Of a stretch of 64,000 nucleotides of DNA, positions 10,366 to 22,512 are shown one piece after another. The stretch comes from Cycas panzhihuaensis (Eukaryota > Cycadophyta). The notes beneath the pieces were generated by a model. That model was not told where the DNA came from, did no database searches, and was given only the letters and a program-made list of their open reading frames with translations. The position numbers and the translations under genes are program-made. Where the stretch lies: assembly GCA_023213395.1 (NCBI GenBank), contig CM041465.1, positions 217,007,741 through 217,071,740 on the forward strand, in the 5' to 3' direction. Position 1 is the stretch's first letter. Each line of letters opens with the position of its first letter.

Positions 10366-10688
10366 TAACTCCACGATATATTATAATCCACATGACTGGA
10401 CAAATTATTATAATCTACACCAATATCATATTCAATAGCATATATATACATTCATTTATCACTCCATTGGCATAAGGCAACATTACGCCCAATCACTGTA
10501 TATATCTATATATATTGCACTAATTGGGTGGCTTCACCCACTTTTCAGATTAGTTATTATCTGTGCCAAATTGCAGCCCCTGTCACCTCATATCACCTAG
10601 CATCCACATAGTATATAATTAAAAAAACAATGGGGAAATTACTTTCAAAACATTAGCATGGAATATCTCTATCAAAATACTTGAAAGA
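10366..10688 (+). other. Outer-element DNA upstream of gag
   Basis: AT-rich, with TATATATA-like runs and no open frame of note. It is the continuation of the outer element's leader after the miniature insertion. Confidence 0.45.
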
Positions 10689-11259
10689 ATGGGACCATTT
10701 AAATCCATCATAGAACAAGATATGTCAAAAGTCAAATACATCAAATTACATTTGCTATGTTCGCCAGATTGGAAGATTAAAGAAAATTTTGACATTTCAC
10801 AGTTCTATGGGTTAAACGAATATGTTGCTGAATGGTTGCAAGAATTAGAAGATTTTTTCTTGCTTCAAAATATTATACACGATGAGGAAAAAATATTATA
10901 TGCCGCATTGCATATGTATAAAATGGCATTCAACTGGTTGCAAAATGGTCGCAAGAACAAGAAAATGAGAACCATAAACTATAACTTGGGGACTATTTTC
11001 AGTAGCATTTAAGAATCATTTTAAAGATGACACCATTATTACTGAGGCACAAACTTTAGATGTGCAACTTGCTACTAAAGGAAGCCCCAAAGAAAGTCTA
11101 GTAACATTGAAGGTAGACGAAGGAAGCAAAGAACCCCCTCACGAAGCGTCGTTTGAATATCGACCAAAACTAGATTCGTCTTCGAAACTAATAAGCCTTA
11201 GTGACGCACCATTGTTGGCGGCAATCAAAAAAGAAAAAGAACAATTAAGAGAAAAGTAG
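10689..11259 (+). pseudogene. Gag-like region of the outer element
   Basis: A 107-codon frame (10689-11012) and a second frame joined near 10985 read as a retrotransposon gag of the Retrotrans_gag type. Visible landmarks are FDISQFYGLNEYVAEWLQ, an acidic patch with a predicted helix, then AFNWLQ, and in the next frame WGLFSVAFKNHF. That is the usual spacing of W-x(n)-F in this family. It ends with a charged C-terminus rich in Lys and Glu near 11220-11259. One frameshift separates the parts. No zinc knuckle, protease or RT follows in the element's own DNA. Gag would form the particle and bind RNA; here it is broken. Confidence 0.55.
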
Positions 11260-11724
11260 GAGTTAACAAACAGTTAGCAAGATACACATCAAAAAATATC
11301 AATGAATGTGATAAGCAACCAAGAATATGGTCTTACATTACAAGATATTCCATAAAATCAAAGTAATCAAATACCTGTAATAAAAAATCAAGTTACAAAT
11401 ACATAGATAGAAGAATCAAATGACGATAAAATCAAATTCATCATTGGAAATTGGATAACTCGTAAAATAACAAATACATCTCCTCTATCCACTAAAAATC
11501 CATATTAGAAGTAATTTTGAAATAGATATCAACAAAGGCAACCATTTTCACGTGCAGATATGGACCACTATTGGAAAGTTCAGAAAAAACCACCTTCACG
11601 TGAAGATGAAAATAACAATTGGAGAATTTAGAAGCAAAATATCCTTACTCTTCACATCATTTTCAAGGTTTCTACTAAAGATGTCAATAGTAAATAGGAA
11701 CGTAATGAAAGAATATCTTACCAA
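11260..11724 (+). other. Outer-element interior downstream of gag
   Basis: AT-rich sequence with scattered short frames and many stops. It would be continuous with 29243 onward before insertion of the three-LTR copia unit. No domain is recognised. Confidence 0.45.
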
Positions 11725-12100
11725 TGTTAGAATGAGCGGATAAGAGATGGACAAATAGCATATATCACATGCACAAAAGATAAGAGATGACAATACACTA
11801 ATGAATCACAACTCTCTTGAATTCTCATTCAAAAAATAAGTGAATACATCTCATATATGTAGATTTATAATGTTCTAAACATAGGTGGTAGTTTTAACCA
11901 CATAACGGCTACGTCAAAATAAGGTAGGCTCTAAACAACCTCATTTATTATCTCAAGTATCTTTGACTTCTACTAAACATTCATTATTGACATTGACTAA
12001 GCATATTCTCACTAAGAATATTCTATGTGAGAAAATATTCTAATGAAATTACAAATGGACTTAAATGAACATGAAATGGGAACGTACATTATTTCTAACA
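11725..12100 (-). repeat. LTR 1 (3' LTR of the first interior)
   Basis: 376 bp, TGTTAGAATGAG...TTTCTAACA on the plus strand. The adjacent minus-strand purine run ATGGGAAGG just inside it at 12101-12109 is the polypurine tract. It is more diverged from LTR 2 and LTR 3 than they are from each other. Confidence 0.88.
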
Positions 12101-12231
12101 CCTTCCCATAATGTTGAGTTCATTTTTTCTCATAAGCATCAATGTCCTGAGTCTCTCAACCCTCTTATGACTCAAGGCTTTGGTGAATATATCTACAATT
12201 TAATCATTTGAATTACAATAGATCAACTCAA

Positions 12232-13262
12232 CTATGCCATTCTCCACATGCTCTCGAATGAAATAATGGTGTATTTCCACATGCTTGGTTTTGGTGTGGA
12301 AAACTGGATTCCTTGACAATTAAATGGCTTCTTAATTGTTGCAAAATAATAGAGTAGGCCCATCTTGAACAAGTCTGAAGTAATTAAGAAGTTCCCTAAG
12401 CCAAATGGTTTCATAGGTTGCTGTAACTGTAGCTTTGTATTCAACCTCTGTAGAAGATAAAGAAACTGTTGGTTGTAATTTGCTACTCCATGAGATCAAA
12501 CTAGAACTAAGTGCAAATGCATATCCTGATGTAGATCTTCTCTTATCAGCATCTCCTGCCCAATCTAAGTTGGTGAAGCTCGGTAATACAAATTCAAAAG
12601 ATTTATGAAATAACAGTCCAAATTGAATAGTTCCATGAACATATCTCAGAATGTATTTTGTTGCTTTCCAATGTGAGGCAGAAGGAGCACTCATATATCG
12701 TGATACAACACCAACAACAAAACTCAAATTAGGTCTAGTGTTAGTCAAATATATAAGACTTCCTACTAGTTGCTTGTATAGAGTTTCATTTATTGTTTTG
12801 TCACTAGTTTCCTTTACCAATTTGAGACCAACTTCCGTGGGTGTAGCAAGTGATATATAGTTCTCTATATGGAAGTGTTTCAACAAAATCATAAGCATAT
12901 TTTGACTGAGATACAATGATATGACCACCCTTCTGCCAGATTTTCATCTCAAAGTAGAAGTGAAAAAGTCCAAGATCAGTCATTTCAAAAGCTTTTGACA
13001 ATTGCTTTTTGAGTATGCTGATCTTTTTAGTATTACAACCTGTCAAAATAAGATTATCAACATACAAAGCTACAATTAGGATTTGATCATCCTCATATAA
13101 TACATGCAAACAGTGATCTGATTCACATCTTGTGAATCCAAGAGAGATGAAATAATCATCAAAGCACAAGTACCTGCTTAAGCCCATAGAGAGCTTTCTT
13201 CAATCTGCAAACAAGCTACTCACTTCCAATCTTCTCAAACTCTTTTGGTTGTTTCATGCAGA
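12232..13262 (-). pseudogene. Copia RT C-terminal half and RNase H, interior 1
   Basis: Two overlapping frames. 13187-12804 carries the RT active site as ALYVDNLILTG, in which the second Asp of the usual YVDD is Asn, then FEMTDLG. 12928-12332 carries YKQLVGSLIYLTNTRPNLSF and the RNase H block with SLISWSSK, SLSSTEVEYKA and LFCNN. The polypeptide would copy element RNA into DNA and degrade the RNA strand. The upstream RT portion is separated from it by the plus-strand copia inserted at 13268. The Asn change also occurs in interior 2. Confidence 0.9.
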
Positions 13263-13267
13263 CTTCT

Positions 13268-13640
13268 TGTTAACGTAGCAGTTAATTATTAAGCCACTTA
13301 ATTAATGTTAATGTGGTTTAATTAAGTGAAATGGTGTGAAGCAAAAAAGGTGCGACTTATTCGGAGGGTCACAACCCTAATCGATTGACACCTCTTGGAG
13401 AGTATAAATGCCTTGAGGCCTTGTATATTCAACATCCAAGATCATTGTATCAATCCATTGTGCAATAATCAAGTGATCCATAAAGGATCCTTTTATGGTG
13501 GGTTTTTTTTCCGAAAGGGTTTCCCACGTATATATTGTGTATTGTGCACCTGCTTTCTGTGTTTCTATTTGTTGCTTACTATGTATGGTTAAAGATCCTG
13601 CATATGGGAACATTTGTGTATGATTTCATGTTCTCGAACA
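13268..13640 (+). repeat. 5' LTR of the 13268 copia
   Basis: 373 bp, TGTTAACG...CGAACA. A TATAAAT box at 13403-13409 marks the likely start of transcription about 135 bp into the LTR. Short open frames in it (for example 13395-13592) recur in the 3' LTR and are not genes. Confidence 0.93.
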
Positions 13641-13652
13641 TGGTATCAGAGC

Positions 13653-15311
13653 CATAGGGTCCTGCACAGTTGAAAGCTTGACTGTGAGCTGGGCGGTGAG
13701 ATCGTTGGTTGCCAGGTGACGTCGTTTGACTGAAGACGAATCTTGAGGGTACATCAACCCCAGTATCGTGCAGAAGCAGGCACAAAAAATCAATGGTTGT
13801 TGAAGCAGTGAAATTCACTATTCAATAGAGGATAAGGGTTTTTGGAGTCAATAATCAGGCATGAAGACCGCCTTCGTGGAATGAGTTGGCTCGTTGGGGG
13901 CCATCTGAAGCTGGTTGATAACTTGTTTGGGTAATTCAAGCTAGTGGAGCATGCATTGATGGTGATTCGGCGACGATAAGGACAACCATCTATCTATACA
14001 AGTAAGTTGGGTATATTCCCACTCAGAGCACTATAAAACTCAAAAAAATTGAAGCTTTTTCTGGTGTTGCCTACTTTTAGTCTGTATATGGGAGAGATTG
14101 GGGCCTTTATGGAACATTTTCAGCCCGTGATACTAAATTCAGACTGAGCATATGTCAGTATAAAGTAGCTATTGGTGATTTGTTGAGTTGTAGTACCTTT
14201 TATTTGGGAGTATGTCCTCATATTCCAACTGTTTTCACATCCCGAGCCCGCATCTGCATGTCAAATCATTGTTGGGTTGTTTGGAGACTTGTGTACATTA
14301 ATGAAGCACTATACAGCTGTATAATGTCTTGTTGAGTGCTTATTAAGTTGGCTGAGCACTCTCTTATGGTGGCTGGGTGTTGTTTGTGTTGACTGGAAGT
14401 GATTAGGAGGCTCTTGGGTGGAGTTGGGACTGTTTACCTGCCATACTCAAGCATTATTGGCCTCTCTAAAAGCTGGTTGGGCTATTTTTTCATCAAATCT
14501 GAGCCTATTCTGTGTTGGCTGGGCGCTATTCACCCTATCTGGGCGCTTATCGTCTTGGTTGGTCACTATTTATGTTGATTGGGCATGTTTAGAGGTGGTT
14601 GGCTAGTCTGGAGATCATTTGCCAGCTGCTCAGGTGGAGCGCAGGTCCGTGTATGAGGTCGCAAGACCGTAGAGAACAACAGAGGTCACGGGTCGCTGAT
14701 AGTGAACTCATGGCAGCCGCGCCTCCTAAATTCATGCCGTGCAACTTTTCACTAAGAGATTTGATGTCTTTACACTATTGTTTAAACATAGTAACATCTT
14801 GATATATTTTGGTGATTATTTAGAGCATGTGGGTCAAGTTCCAAAGGCATAGGACTTTATAAAAAGTCGCAACTCATAGAATATACCTTTTGGTACATTC
14901 TCCCCAATTCAACTTTATAAAAGGCCCTTAGACCATTGATGCTTTATTGTATTTTACGTATAGTGAAGTATTTTGTATATATTTGGACCCCTCGTGAGCT
15001 GTTTTCAGTGTAGATCGAGGCGTTTTTTTGTGATTTTCTGACTTGGAGACCGTGCACCTTCACCTTGTGGAGCCGACCTTGTACCTTGAGCACCGTTTCA
15101 CTTGCCTTAATGCTCTTTTTGGGTGCTATTTAAAGGCGTTTGTGGTCTATTTGGAGGAAGAAGCAGTCAGTGACCTGCATCTGCGAGTACAATCAGTGTT
15201 TTAAAGCCTTCGAGGATCGCTCTTGGACTAAAGGAGGACACAGGGGTGCATTTCTATCCTTAATACGATTGTCTGGTGTCGTGTGATTCATATTATAGCC
15301 TGTTGTTCGAG
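13653..15311 (+). other. Long leader of the 13268 copia
   Basis: About 1.66 kb between the primer site and gag. It contains several G/T-rich phrases like TTGGTTGGGC and GGCTGAGCACT repeated loosely around 14300-14620. No conserved coding frame is seen. Long leaders of this kind also occur in the related 30353 element. Confidence 0.6.
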
Positions 15312-16618
15312 ATGGAGAAGCTCATGCCTAAGGTTATCTTTAACGGTAATAATTTTAGTGAATGAAGGCCAATATGGAGCTTATATTGATGGTGAACCAA
15401 CTCTGGGGAATCACCAAGGCAAAGCTTGTTTCGGTTCCACTTGACCATAAGGAGTCTATCAAACTTGAAGAAAAACAATTTATGGCTGTTGGTTTACTGA
15501 AACTCTCACTGGCGTTGGACCAAAGAGCATTGGTTCACAATCTGGATGACCCAATCGAGATTTGGACGAAGTTGTGTGATACTTTTGAGAAGAAGAAGAC
15601 GAATAGGCATCTTGCACTGATGTTAAAACTACTCAATTCACGAGTTGAAGATGAGAATAATATCAACTCCTACCTGAATAAAATAACTGACTTGAGGAAC
15701 AAGCTAGAAGAATTGAAGCAGAACTTGATCGATGATGCGCTTTTGTTTGCGATAATCATGTCGAAGTTGTTAGTTGCATTCGCCATATTCCAGACCATTT
15801 ATGGTAGAGATGAAGTGATGGAGGCAAAAACTTTCGATGGGCTCAAAAACCTAATTCTAGTAGAGGATGCCAAGCTAAAACATCATGGATTGCTTGGTGC
15901 ATCTTCATCAAATCAGGCCCTAGCCATGAAAGCGCAGAGGAAGGAGGCTGTTAAGGAGGAGAAGTTCACACAAAGGTCTGGAGAAAGCTCTCAAGACAAG
16001 AAGAAGTTTAATGGAAAGTGCAATTACTGCAAGAAGGATGGTCACCGCGAAAAGAACTGTTGGTTCAAGTGTCGTGACAAGCACAAAGGTAACCAGGATG
16101 ATAAAGGAAAGAGTGTTGCTGCTCATTGCGTCCAAGCGCATACCTTGTCAGCCGAGTCAGATCGGAGAGATTGTTGGGTGTTGGATTTTGGAGCACAGAA
16201 GCACATCTCTTACCAAAGGCAGAACTTTGATACATTGAATGCAAATCAAAGTGGTGCTGAGATCGTTCTTGGAGATGCTTGCACGTTGCCGATAAATGGT
16301 ATCGATGAAGTTTCCATTGCAGGAGACAAGTTTTTCGGGGTATATTATGTACCCAAGACGCAGTTGAACCTTCTGTCTGCTCGGGAGATCTACAAACAAG
16401 GTATGAAAGTGGAGCTCTATAATGACAAGTGCCTGATAAAGGATCTAAAACAAAACTTTGCTGTCATAGTTATCGGAAAGTCAGGGACAACTTCTGGGTG
16501 TTTGAGAAATTTTAATCTTAGAAGAAGCCTTATGCCTTTGTTGCTAGCGCAAATGACGAAAGTAAATTGTGGTACAATCGCCTTGGGCACCTTAATTACA
16601 GGAGTATTGCACTACTGA
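15312..16618 (+). pseudogene. Copia gag and protease (13268 element)
   Basis: The likely start is the ATG at 15312 (MEKLMPKVIF...); a one-base loss near 15362 shifts it into the 418-codon frame 15362-16618. Gag residues include the UBN2-like region with LVHNLDDPIEIWTKLCDTFEKK. The zinc knuckle CNYCKKDGHREKNC lies at about residue 220 of that frame. The protease site reads CWVLDFGAQKHIS, in which the usual D-S-G-A is D-F-G-A; the catalytic Asp stays but its neighbour is changed. Gag packages the RNA and the protease would release the mature parts. A frame change near 16570 leads into integrase. Confidence 0.92.
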
Positions 16619-17406
16619 AGAGGTTGAAGATGGTGGAAGGACAACCGTCGGTTTCTTGCTCAGACGGTGTATGCGAAGGGTGTATGTATGGCAAGCATCA
16701 CCGCTATCCTTTTGCTCGGGATAATGCATGTAGATCCAAGGAGAAGTTGGAGCTTGTGCACTCAGACATTATGGGACCACTCCCAAACCCTTCAATATCA
16801 GGAGCCCGATATACATTTGTGTTTGTGGATGATTACACCAGGAAAGCTTGGGTTTATTTTCTCAAGAACAAGTCAGATGTATTTGATCGCTTCCGTGAAT
16901 GGAAAGCGATGGTTGAAAATGAATGTGATTGCAAAATAAAATCTTTACGAAGTGATAATGGCAAGGAGTATGACAATCATACGTTCAATCAATTCTGCCG
17001 CAACCATGGTATAAAGCGGGAGTTTACAGTCCTGTATACCCCACAACAGAATGGAGTTGCTGAAAGAAAGAACCGTACCATGATGGAGATGGTGAGGTGT
17101 ATGGTGCACGCTAAAAACCTGCCACCAAAGTTTTGGGCAGAAGCTGTGGCGATTGCTATTTATATTTTGAACAGGGTACCCACTCAGGCAGTTCGCAGCA
17201 TGATCCCTGAAGAGAAATGGACCGGTTGGAAGCCTTCCATTAGCCATTTAAGAACGTTTGGATGTATTGCATACGCCCACATCCCAGATGATACCCGAAA
17301 GCGGCTGGATCGGAAAAGTCTAAAGTGCATATTCATGGGGTATTGCACGGAGAACAAAGCCTACATACTATGGGATCCACAGGGGGAAAAGATTGTGGTT
17401 AGTTGA
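16567..17406 (+). pseudogene. Copia integrase (13268 element)
   Basis: A 279-codon frame begins with the pre-integrase zinc region WYNRLGHLNYRS...CEGCMYGKHHRYPF and continues into the rve core. The catalytic triad is visible: LVHSDIMGPL, LRSDNGKEYDN and NGVAERKNRTM give D, D and E. After it come the copia-specific SHLRTFGCIAYAHIP and CIFMGYC. The enzyme joins element DNA to the chromosome. The frame ends at a TGA at 17404-17406, where related elements have Arg before DVKF, a CGA-to-TGA type change. Reading then continues in the same frame to 17776. Confidence 0.94.
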
Positions 17407-17790
17407 GATGTTAAATTTGATGAATCATCGATGTATCATGCTGAAAGATCATCAGAGGAACCTTTTTACCCTCCCCTTCTCCCATTCCCAGATTCTTCAA
17501 GCGAAGAGGATGATGAGCCAGTCGCTGTAGCACCTGGGGAAGCAGAACCAAGTGGGACGAGTAATAGTGAGGAGCCGCTGCAAGAGGAAGTACCTCCAGC
17601 AATGGGTCCTTCTATACCTTTATGGGCAAGGAAAACTATTGAAGATTCTGGTGTGGCGATACAAACCCTAACTGATGACAGACGAACCAAAAGTCAACAT
17701 GCCAATCGAACTCTGTTGGTAGACAACAATGACTCCAGTGATCCTGATTCGTTTGTTGAAGCGAAGGGAGATCCATGATGGAGAGCTGCA

Positions 17791-18444
17791 ATGGAGGAAG
17801 AGTATGGTTCTTTGATAAAGAACGATACGTGGGATTTGGTTCCACTCCTTCTGTCGAAGAACCTTGTAGGATGCAAGTGGGTCTATAAGACAAAGTTTTG
17901 CTCCGATGGAGAGGTGGACAAGTACAAGGCCAGACTTGTTGTGCAGGGATTCAAGCAGAAAGAAGGAATTGAATACGAGGAGACGTTTGCACTAGTCTCC
18001 AGAATGACAATAGTCTGCTTACTCATTTCCTTAGTAGCTGCGTTAGATTGGGAGTTACACCAGATGAACGTTAAGTCAGCATTCCTTAATGGGGATCTAA
18101 AGGAGGAGATATACATGTCACAACCTTTGGGATTTGTTAAGGATGGCCAAGAGCATCTTGTTTGCCGTCTGAAGAAGTCAATCTATGGCTTGAAACAAGT
18201 GCCCCGTGCTTGGTATGAGAAGATGGATGCCAAGTTGAAAGCTGAAGGTTTTGAAATTTTAGAACTCATCCCGAACCTGTATGTGAAGAGAAGAGGGACT
18301 TCCATAGTTGTTTACGTGGTGTATGTGGATGATCTAATCATCGGCGGTAACCGTGGCAAGGCTATAACCAAAGTCAAATCCAGTTTGGGAGCTTCATTCG
18401 ACATGACAGATCTCAGGGAACTTCACTATTTCTTGGGCATTTAG
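17791..18444 (+). pseudogene. Copia reverse transcriptase (13268 element)
   Basis: A 217-codon frame with GCKWVYKTKF, YKARLVVQGFKQKEGI, the block HQMNVKSAFLNG and the active site VVYVDDLIIGG, then FDMTDLRELHYFLGI. The first catalytic Asp, usual in QMDVKSAFLNG, is Asn here, so the enzyme is likely dead even apart from the stops. A TGA at 17776-17778 precedes it and a TAG at 18442-18444 ends it, both at positions where relatives have Trp or Gln. The protein would have copied element RNA in the particle. Confidence 0.93.
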
Positions 18445-19320
18445 ATTAGGCAGATGGAAGATAGGATCGTGTTGTTGCAATCACAGTATGTAAAGAACTT
18501 ACTGGAGAGATTTGGAATGTAGCACTGCAAACCTGTTGTAACACCATGTGTAAAAGGCGCAAGATTGTTGAAGGATATGGCCCAACCTTCTGTAGATGGC
18601 ACGAAGTATCGCCAGTTGGTAGGGAGTCTGATCTATTTGACTCATACCAGGCCGGGTATTGCATACGCTGTTGGATTGGTTTGCCGCTACATGCAAAATC
18701 CTCAGGAGCCTCGTTTGGTGGCAGCAAAGCAGATTCTGAAATATCTGAAGGGGGCAATCAATCTTGGTCTTGAATACCGCAAGGTGAGAAGATCAGGTTG
18801 CATGGCTAGACGGATGCTGATTGGGGAGGAGATTCCGACGATCGGAAGTCCACTGCTGGATATCTGTTTAGTATTGGCAATGGATTTGTTTTGTGGCAGT
18901 CAAAGAAGCAACAGACAGTGGCGCTATCTTCTACAGAAGTAGAATATCAAGGACTCAGTGCTGGTGCGAAAGAAGCATTATGGTTGCAAGGTCTCTTGGA
19001 GTTTCTTGGCATTTCCAATGGACATTCGATTCTTTTTGTTGATAATCAAAGTACCATTCGTCTGTCGAAGAATTCAGAGTTTCATGCGCATACGAAGCAC
19101 ATCGAGATTTAGCACCATTACATTCCTGAACAGATCAAGTCAGGGAAGCTGCAGGTCGACTATTGTCCGAGTGAATTACAGCTTGCGGACGTGTTCACCA
19201 AGCCACTCATTGAAGATCAATTCACGAAGATGCGTACCAGATTAGGACTCACCAATGTTATCCTTGAGAGGGGATGTATTGACAAGGATAAAGAAGCTGT
19301 AGGATAGTTCCAGCCTTCGT
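18445..19320 (+). pseudogene. Copia RNase H and C-terminus (13268 element)
   Basis: The frame continues after the TAG with a second stop near 18521. It then reads YRQLVGSLIYLTHTRPGIAYAVGL (RT connection) and, after a frame change near 18800-18890, the RNase H blocks KKQQTVALSSTEVEYQ, LFVDNQSTIRLSKN and FHAHTKHIEI. A stop follows, then HHYIPEQIKSGKL and ADVFTKPL, typical of the end of copia pol. Acidic residues of RNase H are present. The gene ends close to the 3' LTR, as usual. Confidence 0.9.
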
Positions 19321-19373
19321 GATAACTCAACTATTGCACGTTGCAGGTTTCCCACATTCACATTAAGGGGGAA

Positions 19374-19747
19374 TGTTAATGTGGAAGTTAATTATTAAGC
19401 CACTTAGTTAATGTTAATGTGGTTTAATTAAGTGAAATGGTGCAAAGCCAAAAAGGTGCGACTTATTAGGAGGGTCACAACCCTAATCGAGTGACACCTC
19501 TTGGAAAGTATAAATGCCTTGAGGCCTTGTATATTCAACATCCAAGATCATTGTATCAATCCATTGTGCAATAATCAAGTGATCCATAAAGGATCCTTTT
19601 TGTGGTGGGTTTTTTTTCCGAAAGGGTTTCCCATGTATATATTGTGTACTGTGCACCTATTTTCTGTGTTTCTATTTGTTGCTTGTTGTGTATGGTTAAA
19701 GATCCTGCATATGGGAACATTTGTGTATGATTTCATATTTCCGAACA
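19374..19747 (+). repeat. 3' LTR of the 13268 copia
   Basis: 374 bp, TGTTAATG...CGAACA, preceded by the purine tract. Roughly 22 differences from the 5' LTR by hand count. Its end is fixed by the first base of the interrupted minus-strand RT. Confidence 0.93.
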
Positions 19748-19752
19748 TTTCT

Positions 19753-20388
19753 TCATCTAGAATGCCATTCAAACATGCATTCTTCACGTCCATTTGATGA
19801 AGTTCCCAACCAAATTGAGCTGATAGAGAAATTAGCATCTGAATAGTGGTCATTTTCGCTATAAATGCAAAAGTCTCCTCAAAATCAATTTTGGGTGTCT
19901 GAGCATAGCCTTTTGCAACAAGTCGAGCCTTGTATCTTTCTATAGCACCATCAAAATGATACTTGACTCGATACAACCATCTGCAACCAATTACCTTTTT
20001 ACCTGGAGGTAACTCGAAGATCCCAACTGTCATTCTTCATAATGGGGTCATACTTTTCCTTCATGGTTACTTGTCAATGAGCCATATCTTTGGCTTCATG
20101 GAATATTTGTGGTTCATCAACACTTAAGACTTTTCTCATCAAGGCAAGATTGGTTTTGCTTCTTGTTTGAATTCCTTAATCAAGATTCACTTCTCCAGAA
20201 TCTTGAATGGTTTGCAAATACCATTTTGGTAATTTCTTTTGAGAAGAACTAGGAATAGTAGCAGAGGGAGGAATAGAAGAAGTGGAAGCTTCACCATGAT
20301 CACTCTCTTCACTTTCCTCACCTTGTCTAATTTCTTTTCCTTTGTCTTTCATCTTCTTCAATGGGTCCAATAAGTTGATCATCATCAT
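19753..20388 (-). pseudogene. Copia RT N-terminal half and linker, interior 1
   Basis: Read on the minus strand from 20388: an integrase-RT linker with acidic and Ser-rich text ending QKKLPKWYLQTIQDSG. Then from 20033 comes the RT start, with [38 protein letters not shown] and HQMDVKNACLNG, so the first catalytic Asp is present. It is cut by the plus-strand copia ending at 19747; the rest of RT is at 13262 and below. Two stretches lie in different frames. Confidence 0.88.
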
Positions 20389-20463
20389 CAGTTTCTTGAA
20401 ACAAAATATCTCTATTAAGAATAATCTTTTCTCAGAGGCGCCAAAGCCTATATGCTTTTGATG

Positions 20464-21450
20464 TCATGCTATACCCAACAAGAATACATTTTGTACTCTA
20501 TCATCAAGTTTATGCCTTCTTTCATTAGGCACATGTACATATGCAATACACCAAAAAATGCAAAAATGTGAAGTAGAAGGTTTTACACTAGTCCATGCTT
20601 CTTTAGGAGTTACATTTCTAACTACCTTAATAGGACTTATATTCAGCAAGTACACAGCTGTATTAATAGCTTCTCCCCAAAGTCCTTTAGGAACATTTCT
20701 TGCTTTCATCATGCATCATGCCATTTCAAGTATGGTACGATTCTTCTGCTTTGCAACACCATTTTGTTGTGGAGTATATGTGGTTGTAAATTGATGTTGT
20801 ATGCCATGACTTTTGCAAAAATCGATGAATTCATTAGGCAAATATTCGCCTTCGCTATCACTCTGCAAGATCTTAATCTTTCTATTAGAAAGGTTTTCAG
20901 CTTTGGCCTTGAATTCTCTAAACCTTGTAAAAGCATCTAACTTGTGTTTGAGGAGATACACCCAACATCTTCTTGTGAAATCATCAATAAATGAGATGAA
21001 GTATTATGCTCCTCCATACGAGGATGGTGAAATTGGCCTACATAAGTCAAAGTGTACCGACTCTAACTTCTCTTTAGCTTGCAACCTAGATTTCTAGAAT
21101 GGTTCTCTATGCTGCTTCCCAAGTGCACACACTTCACAAATTTTGTCAATTTTTTTGATTGAAGGCAAGTTATTTACAATATTTAATCTATACATAAGTT
21201 GAAGATTGGGATAATTCAAGTGACCATAACGGTCATGCCATAAAGTGTCAACAGAATTTTGAGCAACAAGTCCAAGCTCAGATGTGCTAGAGAATTTAAA
21301 GATTCCATTGTCTTGGACAGCTTGAGCAATTACAACATCATTTTTCTTCATTAAACACTTTGACTCATTGAATTTTACCTTGATATTCTGCTTAGTAATA
21401 CAACTGACAGATAGTAAGTTGTGCTTGAAGGAGGGTACAAGTAACACATT
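20464..21450 (-). pseudogene. Copia integrase, interior 1
   Basis: Four fragments in minus-strand order. 21447-21094 is the pre-integrase zinc region with LWHDRYGHLNYPNLQ and CEVCALGKQHREPF. 20961-20716 is the core with LQSDSEGEYLPNEF and QNGVAKQKNRTILEMA; the catalytic Glu normally in NGVAERKN is Lys here. 20712-20464 is the C-terminal side with VPKGLWGEAINTAVYLLN. The enzyme would have been inactive. Interior 2 keeps Glu at this position. Confidence 0.87.
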
Positions 21451-21477
21451 TGAAACCTTGAAAGTTCCATGGTCTGG

Positions 21478-22512
21478 TTAATCAATGTTGATGGTGCCGC
21501 AACCAACAACTTGATGTTGACTATTGTCACCAAGTACAATAGGAGGAATTTGGCAATCTTTCAAATCTTTAAACCAGTCTTTGTGGTAAGTGATATATTT
21601 AAATGCTTTTGAATCAACATACCGCTCACATATATCTTGGCTTGTAGCATTAAATACAAACACTTTTTCATCTTCACTTGTAGACAAAGTAGGAGTGCTC
21701 TTCTTCTTATCAACTTTCTTTTTCCAACATTGCTTCTCTAAATGTCCTTTCTTGTTGTAATACTTACAAACAACTTCACATTTTGGTTTTTGCATATTAT
21801 TGTTGCCTCCTTGTGATTGTTGTTTTGGACCATTATTTGGAGGTTTCTTCTTGAACTTTGATGCAAGTACAATAGCACTGTTGCCACCATGATCCTAACA
21901 GCCCATATGTTGTTCTTCATGCAATAATAAGCCACCTAATTCCTCAAAGGTTAAAGGTTCAGGTCGGCTTCTAAGACATAGGCTTGCTACAAATATGTGA
22001 TAGCCTTCATGCAAGCTATTCAAAATTATGCTTACAAGTTCTTTATCTTGTACGACTTCGCCTGCTACAACAAGTTTCTCTTTTATCTCTTTCAACTTTT
22101 GCAAATGAGAGGAGATAGAGTCATTATTTGACATTTTACATTATTAAAGCAAATTTCTAAGATATAAGACTTTGGTTTCATTTTTGGTCTCAAATAAATC
22201 CCTAAGAGTCTTCCATGTATCTGATGCTAATGTTTTTCCTTGAAGATGAATGATTAACTCATCAACCACCAATAAATTGATGATAGCTAGGGCTCTTTGG
22301 TTCCTGTCATACCATGTCGCTTCTTCAATCTCATCAATTGGGTCTTTTTCAGGCTTTTTGTCTTTTCCATCTACAACTTCCATGAGCCTATGTAAGGCTA
22401 AAAGGCTGGAAATTTTAAATTTCCATGTTACATAATTTTTTCCATCTAACTTTTGTGACTTAGGCAAAATATAACCTAAAATATTCACTGAAAACATTTT
22501 AGATTCTTGCAA
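21478..22512 (-). pseudogene. Copia gag and protease, interior 1
   Basis: Gag starts at 22512 and runs as 22512-22144 (SQKLDGKNYVTWKFKISSLL, WYDRNQRALAIINLLV), 22134-21895 (ISSHLQKLKEIKEKL, GGLLLHEEQHM) and 21795-21478. The zinc knuckle reads CKYYNKKGHLEKQC, with its second Cys changed to Tyr. The protease block reads RYVDSKAFKYITY, so the Gly of D-S-G-A is lost. Frames change between parts. These lesions rule out function. Confidence 0.87.

Larger units (their letters stand above)
13268..19747 (+). mobile_element. Ty1-copia element, plus strand, nested in the minus-strand copia RT
   Basis: Complete layout: 5' LTR 13268-13640, primer site TGGTATCAGAGC at 13641-13652 directly after it, long leader, gag-protease-integrase-RT-RNase H, purine tract ATTAAGGGGGAA ending at 19373, 3' LTR 19374-19747. 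Target duplication CTTCT (13263-13267) and TTTCT (19748-19752), one change. LTRs are about 94% identical by hand count, with TATAAAT boxes at 13403 and 19509. The coding region has a few stops and frameshifts. A decayed relative lies at 30353-37120. Confidence 0.95.

Noticed and set aside
10004-10367. Simple tandem duplication with a 207-bp period
   Set aside because: The primer site, purine tract, matching TG...CA ends and 5-bp flanking duplication show a miniature LTR element instead.
13395-13592. Open frame repeated almost exactly at 19501-19797
   Set aside because: Both are inside the two LTRs of one copia element, not a duplicated gene.
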